Below are positions 29,062-38,016 of a DNA stretch of 64,000 nt, piece after piece. A model generated the notes under the pieces. It worked only from the letters and a program-made list of their open reading frames with translations. It was not told the DNA's origin and ran no database searches. The translations under genes were made by a program, and so were the position numbers. Origin of the DNA: Corynebacterium deserti GIMN1.010 (GTDB taxonomy: Bacteria; Actinomycetota; Actinomycetes; Mycobacteriales; Mycobacteriaceae). Within the stretch, counting starts at the first letter, position 1. Each line of letters starts with the position of its first letter. The stretch spans positions 620,001 through 684,000 of the forward strand of contig NZ_CP009220.1 of the NCBI RefSeq assembly GCF_001277995.1. Reading direction: 5' to 3'.

Positions 29062-30210
29062 CTAAGATTTGCGGCTGGCTAGTTGCTCAACTTGTTTGAG
29101 TAATAACTTTTGAGCCTTGGGATATACCTGGGTGCTTAGTGTTTCGATCATTGAACGGCAGATATTTAAGTGATCGGAGATGGCATTTAAGGAGTGATTC
29201 TTTGCTCCGCACTGTATGAGAAGATGTTGAATTCGCTCTGCCTGAGAGGTGCTCAGATCTGCGGAACCGAAGTTATCTTCAATATCATTCCATTTAGCAG
29301 TATTTCGGGCATAGGCGATGATTGTCGTTTCTTTTCCTTCTCGAAGGTCAGAAAAGGCATCTTTGCCGTGTTCGGCTGCGTCACCAAAAGTAGATAAGTA
29401 ATCGTCCTGTAATTGGTAAGCGATGCCCAAGTTGGTGCCTATCTCACCTATCTTTGTTTCAATCTCCTGAGGTAGTTCCGCGAGAATTGCCGCTGCTCTC
29501 ATTGGAAGTTCAAAACTGTATGTGGCTGTTTTTAGCCGACTCATTTCTAGAGCAATGTCCATATTCGGGCTGATTGCTTTGCTGCTTAATCCCACATCAA
29601 GAAATTCACCCACAATGGTGTCATTCATCGTGTCGTTGAGTAAATCTAACAGCCGAACCCGTTGGGGGTGTGGAAGGTCAAGGCGCGCGAAGATTTGATG
29701 GGTGGCAGCAAGAAAAAGATTCCCCATAAGTAGCCCATTAGATTGTGCCCAATCTAGATGCTCTGGATCGCGCTGGGTTTGAGCAAAACTTTCAGGTGTG
29801 CGATGAATGAGAATCTGCCCAATAAAATTAAGTTTGCCTCGGCGATAGAGGTCTCCGTCAATAACATCGTCATGAACCAAAAGGGAAAAATGTAGTAGTT
29901 CTAAAGCCGCTGCCACCTGTAAAGCGGTGTTGAGTTCGACCTCAATATCATCGTCTACAAGCGCGTCGTATAGCCCTAATAGCATCCGAGGACGGATTAA
30001 CTTGCCACCCCGCAAAGCTTGGAAAGCGGCATCTAGGCATGTACGGAACTCTGGTGGATATGTGCTGCACTGTTGAGATAGCGAAGTGCAAATGCGATTT
30101 AATTCCCGATAAATCTCATCGTTGAAATCAAGATCAGGATGAGTTGAATGCTCTGTGGTGATTGTCATGCCATTGTCCATTCGAATATCGCACGGCCAGT
30201 TATGTCGCAA
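29062..30210 (-). CDS. crtE: Geranylgeranyl diphosphate synthase CrtE
   Basis: First enzyme of the crt operon; makes the C20 precursor from IPP and allylic diphosphates. First Asp motif DDVID at residues 114-118 of the long form, second DDYLSTFGD near 265, and GGKLIRPRMLLGL for diphosphate binding. The start is unclear: TTG 30210 has GGGA upstream, while ATGs at 30180 and 30168 would shorten the protein by 10 or 14 residues. A possible -10 (TATAGA, 30230-30225) would put the RNA start only a few bases before the TTG. It is divergent from crtR, whose product represses this promoter in C. glutamicum. Confidence 0.94.
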   Translation of the reverse strand: MRHNWPCDIRMDNGMTITTEHSTHPDLDFNDEIYRELNRICTSLSQQCSTYPPEFRTCLDAAFQALRGGKLIRPRMLLGLYDALVDDDIEVELNTALQVAAALELLHFSLLVHDDVIDGDLYRRGKLNFIGQILIHRTPESFAQTQRDPEHLDWAQSNGLLMGNLFLAATHQIFARLDLPHPQRVRLLDLLNDTMNDTIVGEFLDVGLSSKAISPNMDIALEMSRLKTATYSFELPMRAAAILAELPQEIETKIGEIGTNLGIAYQLQDDYLSTFGDAAEHGKDAFSDLREGKETTIIAYARNTAKWNDIEDNFGSADLSTSQAERIQHLLIQCGAKNHSLNAISDHLNICRSMIETLSTQVYPKAQKLLLKQVEQLASRKS

Positions 30211-30301
30211 AAATTCCCAATTGTTCTATATGGCGCTTTATTTTAAAGAATACAGAAGGTGTGAAATCGGGTTCCTAAAAATAAGGTGCCTACAGGAAAT
30301 T

Positions 30302-30338
30302 TATACTATCTCATGAGTTAATATTTTTGAAAATAAAC
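30302..30338 (+). promoter_or_regulatory. crtR promoter -10 and candidate CrtR operator
   Basis: TATACT at 30302-30307 is a good -10 for crtR. It is followed by an imperfect inverted repeat GTTAATATT / AAAATAAAC (30317-30325 and 30330-30338). The half-site GTTAATATT recurs in the perfect palindrome in front of the lipocalin gene. CrtR is known to bind this intergenic region; the exact site is inferred. Confidence 0.55.
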
Positions 30339-30370
30339 TTTATCTGACTTTGTAAAAAAAGGTGATTAAT

Positions 30371-30988
30371 ATGCTGAATATGCAGGAACCAGATAAAATC
30401 CATCCGGCAGAATCTCCACTTCGCAATATTTATGACGTGAAAACTAGCGATCCCAAAAGTGAATTAGTAGATCGTTCTGGCATGTCGGAAGAAGACATTG
30501 CGCAAATTGGGCGGCTAATGAAATCGCTGGCAAGTCTTCGCGATGTGGAACGTAGTATTGGTGAAGCCTCGGCACGTTATATGGAGCTAAGTGCCCCTGA
30601 TATGCGGGCTTTGCACTATTTGATTGTGGCGGGCAATGCGGGCGAAGTGGTGACTCCAGGAATGCTTGGAGCCCACCTTAAACTTTCCCCGGCATCTGTA
30701 ACAAAGACTCTCAATAGGCTAGAAAAAGGTGGACATATTGTGCGTAAGGTGCACCCCGTCGACCGCAGGGCTTTCGCCCTTACAGTCACTGATGCCACTC
30801 GTGGAGAGGCGATGCGGACGCTTGGTAGGCATCAGGCACGTCGTTTTGATGCTGCTAAACGATTAACTCCACAAGAGCGTGAAGTGGTTATTCGATTCCT
30901 GCAGGATATGACACAGGAGTTATCCCTTAATAACGCACCATGGCTCAATATGGAGTCTCAACCTGGAATAGATGACCACCAAGGTTAA
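30371..30988 (+). CDS. crtR: MarR-family carotenoid repressor CrtR
   Basis: Represses the crt operon and responds to isoprenoid pyrophosphates in C. glutamicum. 205 aa with a winged helix at about residues 75-140 (LHYLIVAGNAGEVVTPGMLGAHLKLSPASVTKTLNRLEKGGHIVRKVHPVDRRAFALTVTDATRGEA, including the DRR wing). An extra N-terminal arm precedes the dimer helices. ATG at 30371 has AGG eight bases upstream; GTG 30362 is the alternative. It ends flush against the convergent lipocalin gene. Confidence 0.93.
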   Translation: MLNMQEPDKIHPAESPLRNIYDVKTSDPKSELVDRSGMSEEDIAQIGRLMKSLASLRDVERSIGEASARYMELSAPDMRALHYLIVAGNAGEVVTPGMLGAHLKLSPASVTKTLNRLEKGGHIVRKVHPVDRRAFALTVTDATRGEAMRTLGRHQARRFDAAKRLTPQEREVVIRFLQDMTQELSLNNAPWLNMESQPGIDDHQG

Positions 30989-31639
30989 TTAAAGTGTGCA
31001 GAGCGGAGTGGCGGTGTTTAAGCCGCCTGTTGCTGGGACTGTAATGAATGCGCACGACCACCACCCACGGTCCTCTGTAATGTTCCGAACGTGAGACCAT
31101 TGGTCACTACTGAGTTCTGGGGTGCGGGATAGTATAAATCCTGAGGAACGGCCGGGGCTACCGACGATTGCAAGCGAGTAATCATCTTCGATATAGGTCA
31201 CGCGGTAGTTTGCTTGATTGTCTTCACTCTGAAATGGAACACCTGGGAAGCTAACCTTTAGTGAAGCATTGGACACTACTTTCGCGCTACCTTCAATAAC
31301 TGAAGGCCCAAAAAAGGTGCCACAGGTGTTAGTTACGGAGATTGTGCTTGAGTCAATCACGCCGTAATCAGCAGTAACGTCATGCGAGCACTGTAAAGAG
31401 AATGGTTGGGGAATTGCTGCGACTTGATACCACTTCCCTTGGTAGCGTTCTAGGTCAATGCTATTTTCAACTTCGGGCAACGCTAGGTTTTCGGGAACCG
31501 AACTTAAATTGGATACTTGTGAGGAGCCGCCAGCAAGGCGTCCTCCGTTGAAAACGTCCTGGGCCTGTGCTGTCGCTGTTGCTGAAAGTGAAACCACCGA
31601 GAGTAGAACCGCAGCGGCAAACTTGCTTGAAATTCGCAT
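30989..31639 (-). CDS. Secreted lipocalin (Blc-like)
   Basis: 216 aa exported lipid-binding protein. The signal peptide MRISSKFAAAVLLSVVSLSATATAQA is probably cleaved after residue 26, and there is no lipobox. The lipocalin signature is DLERYQGKWYQVAAIP near 62-77, followed by eight strand-like segments and the family ending (SPGRSSGFILSRTPELS). AAAGGA lies eight bases before the ATG. It stands tail-to-tail with crtR and carries a CrtR-like operator, so a role with carotenoids or damaged membrane lipid outside the cell is a reasonable inference. Confidence 0.92.
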   Translation of the reverse strand: MRISSKFAAAVLLSVVSLSATATAQAQDVFNGGRLAGGSSQVSNLSSVPENLALPEVENSIDLERYQGKWYQVAAIPQPFSLQCSHDVTADYGVIDSSTISVTNTCGTFFGPSVIEGSAKVVSNASLKVSFPGVPFQSEDNQANYRVTYIEDDYSLAIVGSPGRSSGFILSRTPELSSDQWSHVRNITEDRGWWSCAFITVPATGGLNTATPLCTL

Positions 31640-31661
31640 AAAGCTAATCCTTTATTTCTGT

Positions 31662-31698
31662 CAATATTAACCAAATAGTTAATATTGTTAAAAGTATA
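31662..31698 (-). promoter_or_regulatory. Lipocalin promoter -10 and perfect 10-bp-arm operator
   Basis: On the minus strand TATACT (31698-31693) is followed by a perfect inverted repeat: CAATATTAAC at 31662-31671, CAAATA, then GTTAATATTG at 31678-31687. The repeat covers the predicted transcription start, the layout of a repressor site. Confidence 0.65.
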
Positions 31699-31783
31699 GT
31701 AGATAGTTGTGGGTGGGTGAACAGTTTCGTTAAAGTCATAAATGATTTCTCAGATCTGCGGGAGTGAAATCACGGGATTTATC

Positions 31784-31789
31784 TATACT
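31784..31789 (+). promoter_or_regulatory. -10 box of a leaderless promoter for the SDR gene
   Basis: TATACT with seven bases to ATG 31797. Transcription would start at or next to the start codon. The -35 region is not recognisable. Confidence 0.5.
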
Positions 31790-31796
31790 TGCGCTC

Positions 31797-33320
31797 ATGG
31801 ATAATCAACTTCGTCCCACATTGCATTATCAAGCTCAAAACCCGCACCGGCGAGTACTGGTCACCGGTGCGACAGGCTACATTGGTGGCAGGTTAATTAC
31901 TGAATTACTCGCTGCCGGTTTCCAAGTTCGGGCCACCTCCAGGAAAAAAACAAGTCTTCAGCGCTTCGACTGGTACGAGGACGTCGAGGCAGTGGAAGCG
32001 GATCTGACTGACGCGGCTGAGTTAGATACGTTATTTAAAGATGTAGACGTTGTTTTCTATCTAGTGCATTCCATGGGAGGTAAGAATGTTGACTTTGAAG
32101 AGCAAGAGCAACGCACTGCTGAAAATGTAATTCAAGCTGCTGATCAAGCCGGGGTAAAACAGATTGTCTACCTTTCCGGCTTACACCCTCGTGATCGAGA
32201 AATAGAAGAACTATCTAAGCACATGCGCTCACGGGAAAAGGTCGCCCAGATTTTGCTGGCTGGCCAGACACCAGCTCTAATTTTAAGAGCCGCCACAATC
32301 ATTGGTTCCGGCTCTGCATCATTTGAAATAATCCGTCATCTCACGGAGCGTTTGCCCAGAATGATAGCCCCTCAGTGGATTACCAATCAGATTGAGCCTT
32401 TAGCAATACGGGATGTTTTGCATTACCTAGTCTCTGCGGCTGATTTAAAGGATCCAGTCAACCGCTCCTGCGATATTGGGTGTGGAAAGTCATATGAATT
32501 TGCGGATCTATTGCGTATCTATGCAGATGTTCGGGGATTGAAACGTCATGTAAACTCCGTTCCCCTCAACTTGCCCATGGACAGGCTATCCGGGCTCTGG
32601 ATTAGTTTAGTTACACCTGTTCCATTCCAATTGTCTTTCCCTTTAGCTCAATCAATGGCTGAGGATGCCGTCACTGAAGAGCACAGCATTAGAGACATTA
32701 TTTCAGATCCACCCGATGGTTTTATCGAGTATCGGGAAGCAGTGGAGCTGGCATTAACTGCAGAATTTGAGCGTGGAGTTCCAACATCATGGGATCGAAG
32801 CTGGACCGCGCAACAACCGTGGGCTAGCCAGCCTACTGATCCAAAGTGGGCGGGTAAAGCTGTTTATGAAGACGTCCGCACGGAAGATACTGATCTCCGA
32901 GCCGCGCAGGTCTGGCCGATCATTGAAGGTTTGGGTGGCGTAAACGGCTGGTATTCTGCACCACTGCTATGGCGATTGCGGGGTATCGCTGACCGACTCA
33001 TCGGCGGTCCAGGTTTGGGTGGACGGCGGGATCCCCGTCATTTGAAGCTTGGCGATCGCATCGATTGGTGGCGGGTTACTGAGATCGATCCACCACATAG
33101 ATTAGTGCTCACCGCAGAGATGAAAGTAGATGGTGGCGCTTGGCTGATCCTGGAAGTCGAGGACAAGGAAGAAGGCGGATGTACTTATACCCAGCGCGCA
33201 ATATTTGAGCCGAAGGGTTTGCCCGGCTATCTCTATTGGTGGGCTGTTTCACCATTTCATGCGATTATTTTTCCTTATATGCGCTCGAATATTTTAAAAG
33301 CTGCTCGTAAACTCACTTAA
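31797..33320 (+). CDS. NAD(P)-binding SDR protein with C-terminal DUF2867
   Basis: 507 aa. Atypical short-chain dehydrogenase: Rossmann motif VLVTGATGYIGGRLITELL with TGATGYIG, VEADLTD, and VFYLVHSMGGKNVDFEEQEQRTAENV. From about residue 330 a DUF2867 lipid-pocket-like domain follows (VNGWYSAPLLWRLRGIADRLIGGPG...GDRIDWWRV). Start at ATG 31797: TATACT at 31784-31789 is seven bases before it, so the mRNA looks leaderless; a GTG 11 codons earlier has no spaced RBS. Function unknown. It sits in the light-stress island and overlaps the photolyase 3' end by eight bases. Confidence 0.85.
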   Translation: MDNQLRPTLHYQAQNPHRRVLVTGATGYIGGRLITELLAAGFQVRATSRKKTSLQRFDWYEDVEAVEADLTDAAELDTLFKDVDVVFYLVHSMGGKNVDFEEQEQRTAENVIQAADQAGVKQIVYLSGLHPRDREIEELSKHMRSREKVAQILLAGQTPALILRAATIIGSGSASFEIIRHLTERLPRMIAPQWITNQIEPLAIRDVLHYLVSAADLKDPVNRSCDIGCGKSYEFADLLRIYADVRGLKRHVNSVPLNLPMDRLSGLWISLVTPVPFQLSFPLAQSMAEDAVTEEHSIRDIISDPPDGFIEYREAVELALTAEFERGVPTSWDRSWTAQQPWASQPTDPKWAGKAVYEDVRTEDTDLRAAQVWPIIEGLGGVNGWYSAPLLWRLRGIADRLIGGPGLGGRRDPRHLKLGDRIDWWRVTEIDPPHRLVLTAEMKVDGGAWLILEVEDKEEGGCTYTQRAIFEPKGLPGYLYWWAVSPFHAIIFPYMRSNILKAARKLT

Positions 33321-34722
33321 TCGCAGAGTAGGCGTCTAAAGCGATTTGACGGGATTCTTTCAGATCGACGATGGGATCCGGATAGGATGGTGTTCCATAT
33401 TCGGGTACCCAGCGACGGATATAAGTTTCATCTGGATCAAATTTTTTCGCTTGGGTGACTGGATTAAAAATACGGAAATAAGGCGAAGCGTCATCTCCGC
33501 TACCCGCAGCCCATTGCCAGTTGAAAGCATTAGAAGCGGGATCAGCATCTACGAGAGTTTCCCAAAACCATTCTTCGCCATGACGCCAATGAATCTGGAG
33601 ATTTTTGGTTAAGAAACTAGCTACTACCATTCTCGCACGGTTATGCATCGACCCAGTGGCCCACAATTCTCGCATGCCAGCGTCGACGAGCGGGATTCCG
33701 GTTGTCCCCGCACGCCATGCTGCCAAATCCTCATGGAATTGGTCAGCTTTGGTGGGGGTAAGAGGGCTGGATGGAGAGTTAAGTTTATCTTTTTCACTGG
33801 GGTCCCAGGACCATCCGAAACGATTAAATTGCATACGAACGTTTTGCGTGTCCATGTGTGGCAGGGCATAAAGTCGATGCCAGGCAAAATCTCTCCAAAG
33901 AAGTTCTTTGAGAAACAAATTAGTTCCTTCACTGCCCACCGCTGCAGTCTCTGCCCACACGCGGTGGATGCTGATCTCACCAAACCTTAAATGAGCAGAT
34001 AATTTACTTGTAGCGGATCGGGCTAAGCTGTCTCGACCTCCCGGGTAGTCCTGTAGATGTTCCAAAAAATCGAAGAGTTTTTCCGAAGCATTTTTCTCAC
34101 CGGGAGCACAGTTCTTGGCTAACTTCTTGGCCCAAAAAGGCTGTTCTATTTCTGGGATGCTTGGCATCTCTACATTCGCGGGGCCTGTTAAGTTTGAGGG
34201 GACAGGCTCACTATTTGTAGTTATTTTAGAAGCGTTTACTTCAGCTATATCCCATGCTGCCTTGGAAAAAGGTGTATAGACTTTGTAGGGAGTTCCGGCA
34301 GCTGTACTAACTTCCCAGGGTTCAGTGAGTAAAAATCCTGGGTGGCTATGAACTTCAAGCCCCATATTGCGGAGATTTTTTTTGAGAGTGGCATCTACTT
34401 CGCATAGTGGTTGATGATAGCGTCGATTCCACGTGACAGCTTTAATTTTCATCTCAGATACTATCTCTGGCACTATTTCAAGTGGATTACCCGCACGTCG
34501 TAGCAAAGGCACTCCGTAGGAAGAAAGATCTTGAGCTAAGGCATCTAGGCTCTGCTCCCGCCACCACCGCGCTGCGGCCCCAATACTACGATAACTGCTT
34601 TCGTCAATGAAAAGTCCAATTACGGGACCATGATCAGTGGCCCATTTCAAGGCGACATTATCACTTAGTCGGAGGTCATCGCGGAACCATAGAAGGGTGG
34701 GAGAGTTTTGTAGATCATGCAT
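33313..34722 (-). CDS. phr: Deoxyribodipyrimidine photolyase
   Basis: Light-driven repair of cyclobutane pyrimidine dimers. 469 aa. The N-terminal antenna-chromophore domain starts LLWFRDDLRLSDNVAL. The FAD domain has the class I signature TGIPLVDAGMRELWATGSMHNRARMVVASFLTKNLQIHWRHGEEWFWETLVDADPASNAFNWQWAAGSGDDASPYFRIFNP, with the Trp residues of the electron-transfer chain and the FAD-binding Asn. Divergent from a crtX-like gene. It fits the photoprotection theme of the island. Confidence 0.96.
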   Translation of the reverse strand: MHDLQNSPTLLWFRDDLRLSDNVALKWATDHGPVIGLFIDESSYRSIGAAARWWREQSLDALAQDLSSYGVPLLRRAGNPLEIVPEIVSEMKIKAVTWNRRYHQPLCEVDATLKKNLRNMGLEVHSHPGFLLTEPWEVSTAAGTPYKVYTPFSKAAWDIAEVNASKITTNSEPVPSNLTGPANVEMPSIPEIEQPFWAKKLAKNCAPGEKNASEKLFDFLEHLQDYPGGRDSLARSATSKLSAHLRFGEISIHRVWAETAAVGSEGTNLFLKELLWRDFAWHRLYALPHMDTQNVRMQFNRFGWSWDPSEKDKLNSPSSPLTPTKADQFHEDLAAWRAGTTGIPLVDAGMRELWATGSMHNRARMVVASFLTKNLQIHWRHGEEWFWETLVDADPASNAFNWQWAAGSGDDASPYFRIFNPVTQAKKFDPDETYIRRWVPEYGTPSYPDPIVDLKESRQIALDAYSAIK

Positions 34723-34787
34723 AGCTAACTAGCTTAAAATAAATACCCTGGCGTGTGCACTTATCTAACCTGGAGAAAGTCAGATCA

Positions 34788-35543
34788 ATGACAATCGAAA
34801 TCCAACGCAGTATCAGTATCGTGATTCCTTGTCTGAACGATGCGGTACTTTTGGAACAATGTTTAAACTCAATTATCGCTCAAACTTTTCAGCCTGAAGA
34901 AGTGATCGTCGTGGATAACGGTAGCACTGATAACTCAGTTGAAGTAGCAAATCGTATGGGGGCTAGAGTAGTTCATGAACCACTCAAGGGGATCACTTGG
35001 GCCAGCGCCGCTGGATACAATTCTGCACGAGGCGACCTCATTGTTCGTTTTGACGCAGATTGTGTAATTCCACCTGATTATCTTAGCCACGTCATCAGCA
35101 CTTGGAATCGTAGTGAAAAGACGCCCGGTCGGACTGTAGTTGCTTTAACAGGCGCCGGCAATTTTGATATTCCTGGTCGTAGGGGTGAGTGGCTAGCTGC
35201 ACTCTATCTGGGGGCCTATCGGTGGTCTACGAAACAAGCACTAGGACACTATCCGATTTTTGGTTCCAATTCCGTTATTAGTCGGCAGTGGTGGGAGGAT
35301 GTAAAAGAAAAAATAACGTTATCAAAGACTTTTGTGCATGAAGATATGTATTTTTCTTTCTTTGTTCGCCCGCATGAGACTGTCTGGTTTCAGAAAAGTT
35401 TAAAAGTTTCCATGCATCCTCGTGCCTTGATGGGGGTCCGACAGTCTTTTATTCGATTGTTGCGGGGATTTTATACTATTAAAACTGCTTGGGAAAGAGA
35501 ACCAGTTCAGCAGCGATTGAAATCTAGAAGAAATTGGTCCTGA
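34788..35543 (+). CDS. crtX: Family 2 glycosyltransferase, likely carotenoid glucosyltransferase
   Basis: 251 aa GT-A enzyme: ISIVIPCLNDAVLLEQCLNSIIAQTFQPEEVIVVDNGSTDNS, FDADCVIPPDYL (DxD-type metal/UDP-sugar site), and HEDMYFSFFVRP. ATG 34788 has GGAGAAAG nine bases upstream. No membrane helix at the end, so it is shorter than dolichyl-type enzymes. In C. glutamicum a glycosyltransferase beside the crt cluster is named crtX and glucosylates decaprenoxanthin; the name is given on position and family. Confidence 0.82.
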   Translation: MTIEIQRSISIVIPCLNDAVLLEQCLNSIIAQTFQPEEVIVVDNGSTDNSVEVANRMGARVVHEPLKGITWASAAGYNSARGDLIVRFDADCVIPPDYLSHVISTWNRSEKTPGRTVVALTGAGNFDIPGRRGEWLAALYLGAYRWSTKQALGHYPIFGSNSVISRQWWEDVKEKITLSKTFVHEDMYFSFFVRPHETVWFQKSLKVSMHPRALMGVRQSFIRLLRGFYTIKTAWEREPVQQRLKSRRNWS

Positions 35544-35589
35544 CTTTTCGAAAGTGTCTCGGTGAGACTATGATTTTTTACTTTTCCGA

Positions 35590-38016
35590 TTAAACCAGCC
35601 GACGCCAGGTTTTAGCCATGACGATGAGCGCGCACAGCACGGATCCAACCACCATCGCGAGTATCGTTCCTCCGAGAATTTCCTCTTGAAGTGGACTCAA
35701 CGCAGAGGTGCTACTAGTGGCAGAACTGGCAACGAATCTGCCTAAGAACCCTCCCGAAACTGCACCAACAATAGCGGCGGGTAAAGAGAGCGCGATCATT
35801 TCAATTGTCATCACAAGGATTTGACCAGGTGACGTCAGAGCGATGGTGCGTAGTAAGTAACGATCGCGGGCACGTTCGGCAATGGTTAGCGCCACGGTGT
35901 TGATTAGACCTACAGCGGCGATCGCTAAGGCCACGATGGTGAGCAGGGTAGACATTGTGGTGATGCGCGAAACTAGTTCGAAAGTGTTTTGGCGAGCGGA
36001 GAAGCCCTCGGTGATGGAGTAGCGTCCGTTGAAAAGCGAAATGGCCTTGCGTACCGACTGCGCTGTGGCGTTGTCGGGTGCTTGGTTGGCGGGACCGTCG
36101 AGGAGGATGAGCAGGTTGCGCGTGGTGCTGGGGCTGGGCTCGGTAGCGAGTGCTGGGTCGATCATGGAGAAATAGTTGTCGCTGTGGAAGATTTCTGCCT
36201 GCGCTGGAGTACCTGCGACGGTGATCTCTGAGACCTCGCCGACGGGGTAAGCGTCTTGTTCGGGGGCATTTCTTCCTAATACGAGGCCGCCGGTGGGTGC
36301 TCCGGTATCGCCTGCACGCATGACAGAATCGCCGTCTTCCTCGGCAAGCATGAGTACGGATAAACTGCCGGAATCATCCAATTCCACCACTGTGGTGGCG
36401 GGTGCAAAGGCGGTGTTCACGCCGTTTATGCTGGAAATTTCCTCCAACATCCCGTCTGGTATGTTCCCGTCAAGTGCGGTGACCATCATGTCTGTGCCGC
36501 CCATACCTTTTGCCACGGAGACCAAATGAGTACCGATATGCGCTTGGCCGTGTAGCACCGCAGAGCTTAACGCGGAACCGGCAAGAATCACGGCGATCAG
36601 CGCTGCAGAGCGAGATTTCTGCTTCGCCGCAAACGCTAATCCCAGCTGAAGCGTAGGGATGGCGCCGCCTAAAACCCTGGAGGAAACCTGCAGCACCCAG
36701 GGCACAATGACGGCCGTGGCGATCAATAATGCGCAAACCAACGCCCCTGAAGCGGCAATTGATAAAGCAACTGCGCGCATGCCTCGGAAATCAGCGGTCG
36801 CGCGATACGCACACACCCCGGCGACCCCGATTATGCCTCCAAATAGCAACCACAGCGCGCCGATCCATGGCGAAGTTCGCGAAATAGCCGGCGAGCTCAG
36901 CGATTCCACTGCCGATTTCCTGCACACACTAAACACCGCAGGTAGTGCGGCAGCAATAGACATCAGCACTCCGACACCGGCGATCAACCACATCGTGGTC
37001 GAGGGCAGATCGATCACCTCAATAGGCACTCGAATCCCAAAACGCCACGCATTATCCGCCAATGTCCTCGCCGCCAACAATCCAGTAGGTGCACCCAAAC
37101 CAGCAGCCACAGCACCCAGCAGGCCTGCCTCAAAAATCACGGATCCCAAAATCTGTGGCGTCGAGGCACCAACTGAACGAATCAGCCCAAACTCCCTGAC
37201 TCGCTCACCGGTGAGTACCGAATACGCAGAAAACACCACCAAAAACGCCACCGCAGCAGCTACCACCACAAACGCTGCAAGCAGTAAAAAATAACGGTCC
37301 CGCTGGCCCAAATAAGAATCAGCAAGCTTATCGACGTGCCCCGCCGCCGAATCAATCACCACGGTAGCGTCGGCAAAGCTGGCATTGTCCAGAGCAGCTG
37401 CGTCGCTTGTGGCCACGCGGAATTCACCGCGCACGCTAGCAGAATTCCACTGCGCAAGCGCATCAGGGGAGGCGACGATAACAGGCGCGCCACCTAAAGT
37501 TTCCTGCGCAGCGGGCTCGACTACACCAACCACCATGACATCGGTATCTTCCGTGTTTTGTGACAGTCTTATAGACACAAGCTCACCAACTTCGGGTACA
37601 TCAGACGCAGTGGTAACTGCAATTTCACCAGGTCCTTGAGGTAATCTACCTTCAATGATCGGTCGCCACTGCAATGGCCCTTCTGAAATCGACTGCACCG
37701 AAGTGCTGGCATAAATTCCATCAGATTGCTTTACCGAAGCTGCAAAATTCTGATCAAATGCAAGGGCTTCAACGCCTGGTGTTGCAGCCAATTGTTGTTC
37801 GAAGTCCTCAAAGATGTCTTCATTTTTCGCCGATACTGTCACTACCAGATCAGCGTTCTCATATGGTTTGGCAAAAAGATCATTAACACTAGACACCAAA
37901 GAATTTGTCAACGCAGTGACGCTGACCGTCAAGGCAACCGAAGCGAAAATTGCAAAAAACAGCGAAAAATAGCGCCCACCCCGTCGTCGAAGTTGAGCAA
38001 AAGCAAGCCTGAACAT
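35590..38016 (-). CDS. FtsX-type ABC transporter permease
   Basis: 808 aa membrane protein with ten hydrophobic helices: one N-terminal, a large outer domain (about residues 45-240), a helix bundle (about 245-460), a second outer domain (about 480-680) and the last three helices. Two FtsX domains (VVAAAVAFLVVFSAYSVLTGERVREFGLIRSVGAST and its C-terminal repeat ERARDRYLLRTIAL) define it. MacB/LolC-like permeases move lipids, lipoproteins or peptides. The substrate is unknown. It overlaps the ATPase gene in TAATG. Confidence 0.92.
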   Translation of the reverse strand: MFRLAFAQLRRRGGRYFSLFFAIFASVALTVSVTALTNSLVSSVNDLFAKPYENADLVVTVSAKNEDIFEDFEQQLAATPGVEALAFDQNFAASVKQSDGIYASTSVQSISEGPLQWRPIIEGRLPQGPGEIAVTTASDVPEVGELVSIRLSQNTEDTDVMVVGVVEPAAQETLGGAPVIVASPDALAQWNSASVRGEFRVATSDAAALDNASFADATVVIDSAAGHVDKLADSYLGQRDRYFLLLAAFVVVAAAVAFLVVFSAYSVLTGERVREFGLIRSVGASTPQILGSVIFEAGLLGAVAAGLGAPTGLLAARTLADNAWRFGIRVPIEVIDLPSTTMWLIAGVGVLMSIAAALPAVFSVCRKSAVESLSSPAISRTSPWIGALWLLFGGIIGVAGVCAYRATADFRGMRAVALSIAASGALVCALLIATAVIVPWVLQVSSRVLGGAIPTLQLGLAFAAKQKSRSAALIAVILAGSALSSAVLHGQAHIGTHLVSVAKGMGGTDMMVTALDGNIPDGMLEEISSINGVNTAFAPATTVVELDDSGSLSVLMLAEEDGDSVMRAGDTGAPTGGLVLGRNAPEQDAYPVGEVSEITVAGTPAQAEIFHSDNYFSMIDPALATEPSPSTTRNLLILLDGPANQAPDNATAQSVRKAISLFNGRYSITEGFSARQNTFELVSRITTMSTLLTIVALAIAAVGLINTVALTIAERARDRYLLRTIALTSPGQILVMTIEMIALSLPAAIVGAVSGGFLGRFVASSATSSTSALSPLQEEILGGTILAMVVGSVLCALIVMAKTWRRLV

